Below, one piece after another: positions 8,307 through 15,489 of a DNA stretch of 64,000 bases. The DNA lies in contig JAETTM010000010.1 of NCBI GenBank assembly GCA_021769135.1, forward strand, positions 1 to 64,000, in the 5' to 3' direction. Made by a program: the position numbers and the translations under genes. The notes under the pieces are model-generated. The model searched no databases, was not told the DNA's origin, and saw only the letters and a list, made by a program, of their open reading frames with translations. The stretch's first letter is position 1. Every line of letters begins with the position of its first letter. Source of the stretch: Lachnospiraceae bacterium. Lineage in GTDB: Bacteria; Bacillota; Clostridia; Lachnospirales; Lachnospiraceae.

Positions 8307-8550
8307 CAGGAATGGGGAAGTTTCCTGTTACGGCATATATGGTATTCTGAATAATGCTTTTAGGGCATGGCAAAGAAATCGGAATAAGTATTAGACACTA
8401 GGCGGTTGCAAAGGTAAAATTAGATTGGGGAAAGAAATTACTTCTTGATTGTATTAACCTCTAGGTTATTACTGCATAACAATTTGTGCAATTCCCTGTT
8501 GTGGGATTTAAGGATATAATGAAAGCGAAAAAAATGAAATTTTTTTTAGT
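8307..8550 (+). other. Right-end region of the element, no gene seen
   Basis: About 250 bases without a credible frame. It contains a short palindrome TAACCTCTAGGTTA at 8455-8468. It then runs into an A/T-rich stretch at 8528-8547, immediately before sequence that resumes a flavodoxin reading frame. The element/chromosome junction most likely lies between about 8500 and 8570. Confidence 0.4.
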
Positions 8551-8556
8551 CCATAC

Positions 8557-8802
8557 TTGACAGAAGAATTTCCGGTATGGTGGTACACGGCACCGGCAAT
8601 CATCCGGACATTCCTTGAGGCTTATGATTTTAGCGGGAAGGTCATTGTGCCGTTTGCGACGTCCGGCGGCAGCAGGCTTGGAAGGACGGCAGAGACCCTG
8701 CAGGAGCTTGTGCCTGCGGCGGCAGTGAAAGACGGAAAGCTCCTGAACGGCAGGCTGAATGCCGGAGAACTGAAAAAATGGGCGGATAGCTTTGAAAACT
8801 AA
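8557..8802 (+). pseudogene. Truncated flavodoxin, C-terminal half only
   Basis: The frame encodes FPVWWYTAPAIIRTF, then DFSGKVIVPFATSGGS and an ending with LNGRLNAGELKKW. This is the second half of short-chain NAD(P)H/FMN flavodoxins of about 150-180 residues. The N-terminal FMN phosphate-binding loop is absent, and there is no ATG or ribosome binding site in frame; upstream the frame dissolves into AT-rich DNA. The break coincides with the end of the recombinase element, which suggests interruption by insertion. The left half, if it survives, lies outside the window. Confidence 0.75.
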
Positions 8803-8840
8803 AATAATCTGAAAAGAAATGAAAGGAAAAGGTGAGAACA

Positions 8841-9593
8841 ATGGTAAAACAGACAGCAGGAAGGGATCAGCTTGGGGAGTTTGCCCCGAAATTTGCACAG
8901 TTAAACGATGATGTATTGTTCGGTGAGGTATGGAACAGGGAGGAAAAACTTTCTTTAAGGGACCGGTCCCTTGTGACGGTGGTATCTTTAATGGCGCAGG
9001 GACTGGTGGATTCCTCATTCCAGTTTCATCTGATCAGTGCAAAAAATAACGGAATTACAAAAGAAGAAATTGTAGAGATCCTGACCCACGCGGCTTTTTA
9101 TGCAGGCTGGCCGAAGGCATGGGCAGCTTTCCGTATGGCAAAGGAAGTCTGGACAGAGGAGACCTGCGCCGAAAGCGCGAAGGAGGCACATGAAAAAAGT
9201 ATGCTGCTCCCGGTTGGAAAGCCCAATGACGGCTTTGCACAGTATTTTATCGGGCAAAGTTACTTAGCGCCGCTGTCCACAGAGCAGGTGGGGATCTTTA
9301 ATGTCACATTTGAGCCGGGATGCCGGAATAACTGGCATATCCATCATGCCGCATCCGGAGGCGGACAGATTCTGGTATGTGTGGGCGGACGGGGATTTTA
9401 TCAGGAATGGGGGAAGGAGGCGCAGGAGCTTCATCCCGGGGATGTGGTAAACATTCCGGTTGGCGTGAAGCACTGGCACGGTGCCGCACCGGACAGTTGG
9501 TTTTCCCACCTGGCTGTTGAGGTTCCCGGTGTGGATGCTTCTAATGAATGGCTGGAAGCGGTGGATGACGGCTCCTATGGCTTATTGAAATAA
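8841..9593 (+). CDS. Carboxymuconolactone decarboxylase-cupin fusion protein
   Basis: This encodes 251 residues. AAAGGTGA precedes ATG 8841, which I prefer to GTG 8832. Residues 1-105 form an AhpD/carboxymuconolactone decarboxylase-like domain (LSLRDRSLVTVVSLMAQG, then EIVEILTHAAFYAGWPKAW); the CxxC of AhpD is not present. Residues 125-250 are a cupin with metal ligands in NNWHIHHAASGGGQ and a second His pair in GVKHWHGAAPD. Such fusions are common beside flavodoxins in Clostridia and are usually assigned to stress or aromatic metabolism without a proven substrate. It probably belonged to one operon with the flavodoxin now broken upstream. Confidence 0.88.
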   Translation: MVKQTAGRDQLGEFAPKFAQLNDDVLFGEVWNREEKLSLRDRSLVTVVSLMAQGLVDSSFQFHLISAKNNGITKEEIVEILTHAAFYAGWPKAWAAFRMAKEVWTEETCAESAKEAHEKSMLLPVGKPNDGFAQYFIGQSYLAPLSTEQVGIFNVTFEPGCRNNWHIHHAASGGGQILVCVGGRGFYQEWGKEAQELHPGDVVNIPVGVKHWHGAAPDSWFSHLAVEVPGVDASNEWLEAVDDGSYGLLK

Positions 9594-9597
9594 GAAA

Positions 9598-9870
9598 GTG
9601 GCAGATATTTATGAACAGGGCAGAACGAAGGCGGTTGGAAAAACAGGGGAAAACGGTGCGGAAAAACCGGTTTTGTCCATGCGGGCAAGCGATCTTGAAC
9701 GGATAAAGAGCGAAGCAAGAGAGGAAGCCGTGGATACCGCCATGGTTCTGCTGCTGGGGATTCCCATTAAGGTGCTGTGCGATAAATATAGGTGGGGAAT
9801 GAAAAAGCGTCTGCCTGAATTTGCGGAGGCGTTCCTTGAGGTATATTCGGATTTCTCTGAGGGGGTATGA
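9598..9870 (+). pseudogene. Frameshifted phage-type small protein
   Basis: An open frame of 90 codons from GTG contains ASDLERIKSEAREEAVDTAM and LPEFAEAFLEVYSDFSEG, a pattern I associate with small clostridial phage or plasmid proteins. It stops right after a run of five G at 9861-9865. In another frame the next bases read MTLEEFREFIPG, the expected continuation, so a one-base gain in the G-run would restore the protein. The continuation then meets DUF4405 sequence, so the gene is both frameshifted and truncated. Confidence 0.45.
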
Positions 9871-9886
9871 CTTTAGAGGAATTTAG

Positions 9887-10108
9887 GGAATTCATTCCCG
9901 GTATGTATTTTCGTTTTTACCTATAGAAAGCGGGCTTGCGATGGCAAGACGCCTGCACATATTGGGTTCTTATTGGGGATTTTTGCTGATGGGCCTGTAT
10001 CTGGGACTGCACTGGAATATGGTCCTGGGTGCGGTGAAGAGAAAGATTCCGTCACCTTCCTGCAAAGTTCGTTATGACGATTTGGACGACCCGGACGCTT
10101 TTGTATAG
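9887..10108 (+). pseudogene. DUF4405 membrane protein remnant
   Basis: The frame gives SRYVFSFLPIESGLAMARRL, HILGSYWGFLLMGLYLGLHW and a short hydrophilic tail. The RRLH...YWGF...HLGLHW pattern is the end of DUF4405 (cytochrome b561-like, flavinylation-associated) membrane proteins, which normally have about four helices. Only the last part is present; the 5' end joins the phage-type fragment with no start codon. It closes the damaged redox locus, and the strong terminator behind it was probably that operon's terminator. Confidence 0.6.
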
Positions 10109-10131
10109 CTTTGGAACAATTTGTTCCAAAG
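10109..10131. promoter_or_regulatory. 11-bp-arm palindrome
   Basis: CTTTGGAACAA and TTGTTCCAAAG are perfect complements around a single T. It starts one base after the DUF4405 stop. It may be the first of two stacked hairpins at the transcript end or an operator. Confidence 0.45.
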
Positions 10132-10139
10132 TGTCACCT

Positions 10140-10165
10140 GCCGCCTACACGGGCGGCTTTTCTTG
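10140..10165 (+). terminator. Rho-independent terminator of the old redox operon
   Basis: GCCGCC and GGCGGC pair around a six-base loop and are followed by TTTTCTT. Confidence 0.75.
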
Positions 10166-10267
10166 TGCCCGGGAACATCCCGGAGAAATGGAGGACTATA
10201 TGGCATTTTTCGCATCCGCCAGCACCATACTATTCCGAACCAAAGAATAAAAGACAAGCACCGTGGA

Positions 10268-10328
10268 AATGTGTATAACTTGCTATTCCGTCATGGAAAA
10301 GTCCATAAGACAGCAAGTTATGCACATT
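10268..10328 (+). repeat. Long inverted repeat upstream of the XRE-ABC gene
   Basis: AATGTGTATAACTTGCT (10268-10284) and AGCAAGTTATGCACATT (10312-10328) pair over 17 positions with one mismatch, loop 27 bases. The 470-base gap 10109-10577 contains no convincing gene apart from a 16-codon frame at about 10200. It holds this repeat and the symmetric sites nearer the gene. Confidence 0.5.
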
Positions 10329-10481
10329 ACGCACAGTGCCGACTACTACGGAATCCCTCTCACATCTATATCTTTTTTTGAATATCACAAACAAGATAGA
10401 TTTAGAGATAGCGGAATGATATAATCTGAATGTACATATTTCCTTATATTTCGTCAAATTCCGTTCAGAACTATACTGTCA

Positions 10482-10525
10482 GTAGAGTTAAAAAGCCCCA
10501 TTTTATCCAACTCTACCGTTGGTAG
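10482..10525 (+). promoter_or_regulatory. Overlapping dyads before the XRE-ABC gene, candidate operator
   Basis: GTAGAGTT (10482-10489) and AACTCTAC (10509-10516) form a perfect dyad. The second arm overlaps another one, CTACC-GTT-GGTAG (10513-10525). They lie 50-100 bases before a gene whose product begins with an HTH domain, so autoregulation is plausible but unproven. Confidence 0.4.
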
Positions 10526-10577
10526 GTGTTCATTTTTATGCCGGATTTATATAATTTGCCGCAAGCAGGAGGGCTGA

Positions 10578-11675
10578 ATGATGAATCAAATTAAGATTGG
10601 AGCTTTTATTTCCGAACGCCGGAAAGCAAAAGGCTGGACGCAAAGCCAGTTGGCAGAAAAACTGGAAATAACCGATAAGGCTATTTCAAAATGGGAAACA
10701 GGACGGTCTATGCCGGATTTATCTTTGTTTATGCCTTTATGCACTCTTTTAGACGTTACTTTGAATGAACTATTTGCGGGTGAGTGCATTGCAGAAGAAA
10801 AATTGAAAGAAAAAGCAGATGAGGTACTTATGGACGTGATTACAAATTGGTTAGGACATGATAAATGGGAATCAAAAGAAAGTGATACAACTCCTGAAAA
10901 TGTTTTGGAAGTTGAAAATGTTTCCAAACTCTATGAAACAGAAAATAATTCTGTATTAGCTGTAAATGACGTGAGTTTTCAGATACCGCACGGAAGTTTT
11001 GTTGGAATTATGGGGGCTTCCGGTTCTGGAAAAACAACATTGCTTAATTTAATAGCCACAATAGACAAGCCAACAAATGGGACGATACGAATAAGCGGAC
11101 AGAATATAGTGGATATACCAGACGAAGCCACCGCAGAATTTCGCCGCAGACATTTAGGCTTTGTTTTCCAAGAATACAATTTACTTGAAACTTTGACTAT
11201 CTATGAAAATATTGCGCTTGCTTTGACAATTAAAGAGATTTCCAAAGAAAACATTCGTCCAACGATTCAAAGTTTGTCTGAAAAGCTGGATATATCAGCG
11301 ATATTAGATAAGTTCCCATATGAGGTATCGGGAGGACAACGGCAACGCTGCGCCTGCGCCCGTGCTATTGTGGTAAATCCAGATATTATACTTGCGGACG
11401 AGCCTACCGGGGCATTAGATTCCCATGCTGCCAGACAGCTTTTAGACACCCTTGCTATGCTTTGTAAAGAGTACGGTGCAACAATATTGATGGTCACACA
11501 TGATGTCATGGCAGCCAGCTATTGTGACAGGATTTTGTTTATGAAAGACGGCGAAATAAAAGCTGCCTTAAACCGGGAACAGGAAAACAAACAGACCTTT
11601 TTCGCAGACATTTTGAAGAAAATAGAATTGATAGAGGGAGAAAGCCATGATGTACTTGAAGTTGTCAATCCGTAA
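10578..11675 (+). CDS. XRE-type HTH regulator fused to an ABC transporter ATPase
   Basis: This encodes 365 residues; GCAGGAGG precedes the ATG. Residues 5-65 are a complete HTH_3 domain (GWTQSQLAEKLEITDKAISK). After a linker of about 40 residues comes a MacB/BceA-type ATPase. It has Walker A GASGSGKTTLL, a Q-loop in FQEYNLLE, the signature VSGGQRQRCACARA, Walker B IILADEPTGALD and an H-loop in VTHD. All catalytic positions are present, so both halves look functional. The gene overlaps the permease start by 29 bases. The pair is clearly more AT-rich than its flanks, which suggests transfer. The fusion would let the transporter ATPase bind DNA directly, possibly its own promoter; that is inference. 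Confidence 0.9.
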   Translation: MMNQIKIGAFISERRKAKGWTQSQLAEKLEITDKAISKWETGRSMPDLSLFMPLCTLLDVTLNELFAGECIAEEKLKEKADEVLMDVITNWLGHDKWESKESDTTPENVLEVENVSKLYETENNSVLAVNDVSFQIPHGSFVGIMGASGSGKTTLLNLIATIDKPTNGTIRISGQNIVDIPDEATAEFRRRHLGFVFQEYNLLETLTIYENIALALTIKEISKENIRPTIQSLSEKLDISAILDKFPYEVSGGQRQRCACARAIVVNPDIILADEPTGALDSHAARQLLDTLAMLCKEYGATILMVTHDVMAASYCDRILFMKDGEIKAALNREQENKQTFFADILKKIELIEGESHDVLEVVNP

Positions 11676-12969
11676 TGCCAAGCGGTCTTTTCTAAATTAT
11701 CTTTTATATGTTGTTACTATGACCGTCCTTTTGGCGATTATAGAAGTATCTAATTGTATAACCATTATAGGAGAATCAGCCGGTTTTCAAGTGATTTCTC
11801 TGCCATTGCTGATAGCAGCCATTCAGATAGTTTTAGTTGGATATATAGACACTTTCATGCTAAAGCAGCGGGCAAAAGAATTTGCAAGCTATTTATTATT
11901 GGGTATGGAAAAAGGGAGATTAACCCGGCTGTTCCTATGCGAAGTCTTGTTGATTGGCTTTTGCTGCTATATAACAGGAACAACAATAGGTTTTTCCATA
12001 TATGGATTTTGGTATTTCCGTGAGCCATTGCACGAAATGAAACATTGCGGATTCCTTTATGGAAAAAGTATGTTATATACGTTTCTGTTTTTTGGCTTTA
12101 TTGAAACAGTGTGTTCTTTTCGATTGAAGCAACGCTTAGACAAGCTGCAAATAAGGGAGCTGATGTATGAAAGAAACCGCAATCAAGGCGTAAAAAATAT
12201 ATGGAACTATAAAAAATGGGGCATTATTTTCTTTTTGTGTTTTGTGTGTTTCATTGGTTGCGTTTGTAGCATTGTTTTTTTGCCGGAAGTTTATATTGTT
12301 TATCCCGTATCTGTTACAGCAATCCCTTTGCTAATATCTGTTTTTGCTTTTTACAAATGGGTGTTTGGCTATTTATATGCGTACAGGCGAATGAAATCCG
12401 TTAAGATATATCAAAAAGACAGGCTTTATATTATGGCAAATGTTACATCAAATCTTAAAACGGCGGCTATGGTTAATGCTGTTTTTTGCATATGCTTTTT
12501 GTTTTCCGGGGCTTCCTTTGTAACTGGAATACTGATATTGCAGCCGGAATTTCAGCTTTTTGATACGGCTATGCGCCAGTGGATGGGAACTTCACAAATA
12601 AGTATCTGTATTGTTTTTTTGGTTATTTATTTTTCGATACTATCTTTGCAGCAGATTATAGAAATTAGGCAAAATTCAAAAAGCAATCAGATAATGCGCT
12701 GTATGGGGAAAAGTGATAAGCGGATAGTAAGACTTGTGAATCAGCAGATAGCAATTAAATTATCCTCTCCAATGATAATGGCTTTATTGATTATTTTATT
12801 CTGCATACCGTTACTGAATGGAAAAATGAACTTAATATTGCCAGCTTCTTTGAATAATATTCTGCTCAAATTAACTGGTGAGTTTGGGGCGTGTATTTCA
12901 GTTTTTTATATTTGCTATTTTGGAATTGTAAGTGCTATGAGCAAACGGTATATATATTCCTCTAATTGA
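11647..12969 (+). CDS. FtsX/BceB-like ABC permease without the large extracellular domain
   Basis: This encodes 440 residues with about ten predicted membrane helices. The N terminus (LKLSIRNAKRSFLNYLLYVVTMT) is characteristic of BceB-type permeases of antimicrobial peptide transporters, which are usually about 650 residues. Here the loop between the seventh and eighth helices, which in BceB carries a domain of roughly 200 residues, is only about 25 residues long. No BceRS two-component genes are adjacent; the partner ATPase carries its own HTH domain instead. The likely role is peptide or lipid-directed drug export or detachment; the substrate is unknown. Confidence 0.82.
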   Translation: MMYLKLSIRNAKRSFLNYLLYVVTMTVLLAIIEVSNCITIIGESAGFQVISLPLLIAAIQIVLVGYIDTFMLKQRAKEFASYLLLGMEKGRLTRLFLCEVLLIGFCCYITGTTIGFSIYGFWYFREPLHEMKHCGFLYGKSMLYTFLFFGFIETVCSFRLKQRLDKLQIRELMYERNRNQGVKNIWNYKKWGIIFFLCFVCFIGCVCSIVFLPEVYIVYPVSVTAIPLLISVFAFYKWVFGYLYAYRRMKSVKIYQKDRLYIMANVTSNLKTAAMVNAVFCICFLFSGASFVTGILILQPEFQLFDTAMRQWMGTSQISICIVFLVIYFSILSLQQIIEIRQNSKSNQIMRCMGKSDKRIVRLVNQQIAIKLSSPMIMALLIILFCIPLLNGKMNLILPASLNNILLKLTGEFGACISVFYICYFGIVSAMSKRYIYSSN

Positions 12970-13010
12970 AAGCCGTCAAAACAATCGAAGCAACTAACAA
13001 CAGTAGGTAA

Positions 13011-13047
13011 TCAAAGGGCGACAGCCTAAAGTGTTGTTGCCCTTTGA
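13011..13047 (+). terminator. Hairpin after the ABC operon
   Basis: TCAAAGGGCGACA and TGTTGCCCTTTGA pair over 13 positions with one G-U. The following ATTATAAAT is T-poor, so it could be a weak terminator or an mRNA-stabilising hairpin. Confidence 0.55.
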
Positions 13048-13158
13048 ATTATAAATGCAACCGTAAACCATGCACCGCCCCATGTGGGAGAAAGGGGGAA
13101 TCATCTATGCCTTGCACAGAAGCATACAAGGAACACATTGCTTTTGATGATGCGTAAT

Positions 13159-13791
13159 CCGCAGCGTATGCAAAACAGCTGACGAAGTGGGTAAAGGACC
13201 AGGCGGTTGTTATGATTCAAGTGTATAGAAATGGCTTTATCGTTTATGACTCAAAATATCCGGAGGCAAATCTGAACGAAGCGGCGTATGACCGATATGC
13301 TGGGAATCCGGAAAACCATCCATTATATCCGTAAACTGAGCCAGGAAATTAAAATTCTGGAGGGAGGGGATTTGAGTTACCCCATTACAATTATAGGGAA
13401 GGATGAACTGGCGCAGCTTGCGGAAGGGTTGGATTCGATGCGTCAATCCTTCCTCCGGCAGACGGAACAGGAAAAGCAGCTTACGTTTGCCAATCAGAGG
13501 ATGATTACGGAGATGTCTCATGATTTGCGTACGCCGTTAACGTCCATCATGTTATATACCGAAATATTGTTGAAAAATAAATGCGAAAATGATGAACAGA
13601 AAGTATCCTACATACAGAAAATTGACAGGAAAGCCCGGCGGATGAAGCAATTGTCAGACCATTTGTTTGAATATGCGCTGATTACGGGGGAGGAGGAAGT
13701 GAAGCTGGAAGAACCCCGTCCGCTGTCAGCAGTTTTTTACGATTTGCCATCCGGACCGTTGTGGAACAAAACGGCCCAAACTTTGCGGTGA
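13159..13791 (+). pseudogene. Degraded sensor histidine kinase
   Basis: Two parts of a kinase lie in different frames. The first (from about 13159) reads QLTKWVKDQAVVMIQVYRNG and FIVYDSKYPEAN, an extracellular sensor segment. From 13288 another frame reads a HAMP-like ILEGGDLSYPITIIGKDEL and a HisKA domain with MSHDLRTPLTSIMLYTEIL. The second membrane helix between them and the whole ATP-binding HATPase_c domain are missing, and the frame ends in unrelated sequence at 13791. The remains resemble the BceS-like or VanS-like kinases common in Lachnospiraceae. No response regulator is nearby. Confidence 0.75.
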
Positions 13792-13866
13792 CGCTGTTGT
13801 TTAACATAAGGATGGCTGGCGAAGCCGGACATTCGTTGTTTTCGATGCTGCCACCGCCCACGCCAT

Positions 13867-14994
13867 CTAAATAGATTCATTGAATGCCGCTATAAAATTG
13901 AGTGCCGCCCCCGATGCGATGGCAGCCTTTTTATATTTGCATGTTTTCAAATAATCGGCCCTGTCTCCAAATGAATTTAATCGTTCGACCCGCCCGCGCA
14001 AAGCATCCATATATGTTTCGAGATACCCCCCGACATAGCCGCCAAGCACAATATTGCAGTCCAATAAGGCATGCACTGTATTTACCGTGAGCGCCAGGTA
14101 ATCCAAATATTTATCCCATATCATGGCAAGGCTTTTGTCGCCTTTTTCCAGTTCGAGAAAAAATTTTTGGAGATTTCCGCCCGTAAGGTTTGACAAATTA
14201 GTTGCAGCTAAATAAGTTTCCACGCATCCATTCTGCCCGCAGTAGCATTTTTGCCCGTTTGGTATTAAGGTTATATGGCCCACTTCCCCGGCTTTCTGCG
14301 TATCGCCGATATATACAATATCATCCAGCACAAAGCAGCCGCCTATATTGTTGCTTAACATAAGGTAAAATGCATTTTTCATATTGGGGTTTTTCCATAT
14401 TTCCGTATAGGCGGCAGCATTTGCATCATTAAACAGTTCAATCCGATAGGGGATATGTTCGGACAGCTTCTCAAAAACATTGGATTCCAGATTGATAATT
14501 TTATTAAACACAATTTTCTGGCGGTTGCTGTCCACCAGAACCGGCAATCCAATCCCGACACCGAGAATGTCTTGCTCCTGCAAGCCGGCTTTGGCGACAA
14601 ATTCTTTGACCAGGCTTCCCAGTTCGCGATAATAATCCTGCGTATCTGAAAATGCAGCATGATATTCTTCGGAAAGGATAATATCTCCCAAAAGATTTAA
14701 TGCGGCAATCGAAATGTGATTGTTGGTCACTTCTATGCCTAAAGCCGTTTTCGCATTGCTTATAATCGAATAGGCCGTTGCGTTTCGGCCTCCCGTATTT
14801 CCTTTTGAGCCTGTTGGCCGAATCAATCCGGCGGACATTAGTTCATCGATGTTTTTGGCCACGGTAGGGATACATAATTGCAATTCGCCGGCTAATTCCT
14901 GCTTGCTCAACTCTTCGCCCTGCAAAAAAAGCTGATAGATATTGGTCTTATTAATTTTTTTGATTTCCACATTTAAAGGCTTTTTATTTGACAT
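13867..14994 (-). CDS. ROK-family transcriptional repressor (rare-sugar locus)
   Basis: This encodes 375 residues from the ATG at 14994, with GGGAG upstream; an in-frame start 28 codons earlier lacks a good site. Residues 10-75 are a winged HTH (ELSKQELAGELQLCIPTVAK). The ROK sugar-kinase-like domain follows, with LGVGIGLPV, FNDANAAAYTE and the zinc motif KCYCGQNGCVE. It reads away from a dehydrogenase/epimerase operon. Boxes with AAAGTAATTA lie across its own -10 region and across the promoter of the divergent operon. It is therefore probably a repressor of both, relieved by a sugar ligand. Confidence 0.88.
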   Translation of the reverse strand: MSNKKPLNVEIKKINKTNIYQLFLQGEELSKQELAGELQLCIPTVAKNIDELMSAGLIRPTGSKGNTGGRNATAYSIISNAKTALGIEVTNNHISIAALNLLGDIILSEEYHAAFSDTQDYYRELGSLVKEFVAKAGLQEQDILGVGIGLPVLVDSNRQKIVFNKIINLESNVFEKLSEHIPYRIELFNDANAAAYTEIWKNPNMKNAFYLMLSNNIGGCFVLDDIVYIGDTQKAGEVGHITLIPNGQKCYCGQNGCVETYLAATNLSNLTGGNLQKFFLELEKGDKSLAMIWDKYLDYLALTVNTVHALLDCNIVLGGYVGGYLETYMDALRGRVERLNSFGDRADYLKTCKYKKAAIASGAALNFIAAFNESI

Positions 14995-15021
14995 AATAAA
15001 AAAAACTCCCGGTTGTTTTTG

Positions 15022-15062
15022 TAAAGTAATTACATTATATATTCCGGTATGTTTTTTTTCAA
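15022..15062 (-). promoter_or_regulatory. Promoter and operator of the ROK repressor gene
   Basis: On the minus strand TTGAAA (15062-15057), a 17-base spacer and TATAAT (15039-15034) are present. The sequence TAAAGTAATTACATTA at 15022-15037 overlaps the -10 and start region. Nearly the same box recurs in the divergent promoter at 15457-15472. Confidence 0.75.
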
Positions 15063-15132
15063 GCACATTTAAAAACATAATTCTGCCTTATATAGTAATT
15101 TAGACTTATATCCTTTATATTTTGCCAATTAT

Positions 15133-15388
15133 GTAACAGTTCAGCCCATGCCCATTTCATAAGCGGGCGTTCCCTCAGACCGCCATTTAGTTAACACCTT
15201 AGCCAGCTGTGAGAAGGATAAAATCCTCAAGGAGCCCTTTGAAAAACGCCGGCACTTAGGCGCTGTGCTTCAGCGCCTTATGTGTCCGCTGCGTTTTTCC
15301 CAGAGCGAAAGCGTGGCGACGGAGGATTTTATCCTTCTCGCAGCGTCCGATGTCATTAACTGCATGACATTGCTGACTGAACTGTTAC
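15133..15388. repeat. 256-bp composite palindromic element
   Basis: The ends are GTAACAGTTCAG (15133-15144) and CTGAACTGTTAC (15377-15388), perfect complements. Inside, an 18-base arm at 15211-15228 (GAGAAGGATAAAATCCTC) pairs exactly with 15322-15339. Nested within are GAAAAACGC/GCGTTTTTC and GGCGCTG/CAGCGCC hairpins. GCCATTTAGTTAACACC near 15173 is repeated in reverse orientation at 39045-39061. No coding frame fits. It separates the ROK gene from the divergent promoter and looks like a mobile or amplified non-coding palindrome. Confidence 0.75.
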
Positions 15389-15417
15389 TCAATTATAGGC
15401 ATTAGTCCAGGAAAACA

Positions 15418-15465
15418 TTGACAAAAGATAAATTACTTTATATAATCAAATTACATAAAGTAATT
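15418..15465 (+). promoter_or_regulatory. Consensus promoter with ROK operator
   Basis: TTGACA (15418-15423), a 17-base spacer and TATAAT (15441-15446) match the sigma-A consensus exactly. A perfect inverted repeat, AATTACTTTAT (15431-15441) and ATAAAGTAATT (15455-15465), brackets the -10. Binding there would block polymerase. Confidence 0.88.
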
Positions 15466-15489
15466 ATATTAAGTGAGGAGGAAATGAGG

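Noticed and set aside
8455-8468. TAACCTCTAGGTTA as the attachment core of the element
   Set aside because: It lies about 90-100 bases before the flavodoxin resumes, and no matching copy was seen at the other end, which is outside the window.
9304-9509. Minus-strand frames within the cupin gene
   Set aside because: They are shadows; the plus-strand cupin His motifs are intact.
10121-10381. 86-codon frame after the DUF4405 remnant
   Set aside because: It reads through a terminator and a long inverted repeat, and its product looks random.
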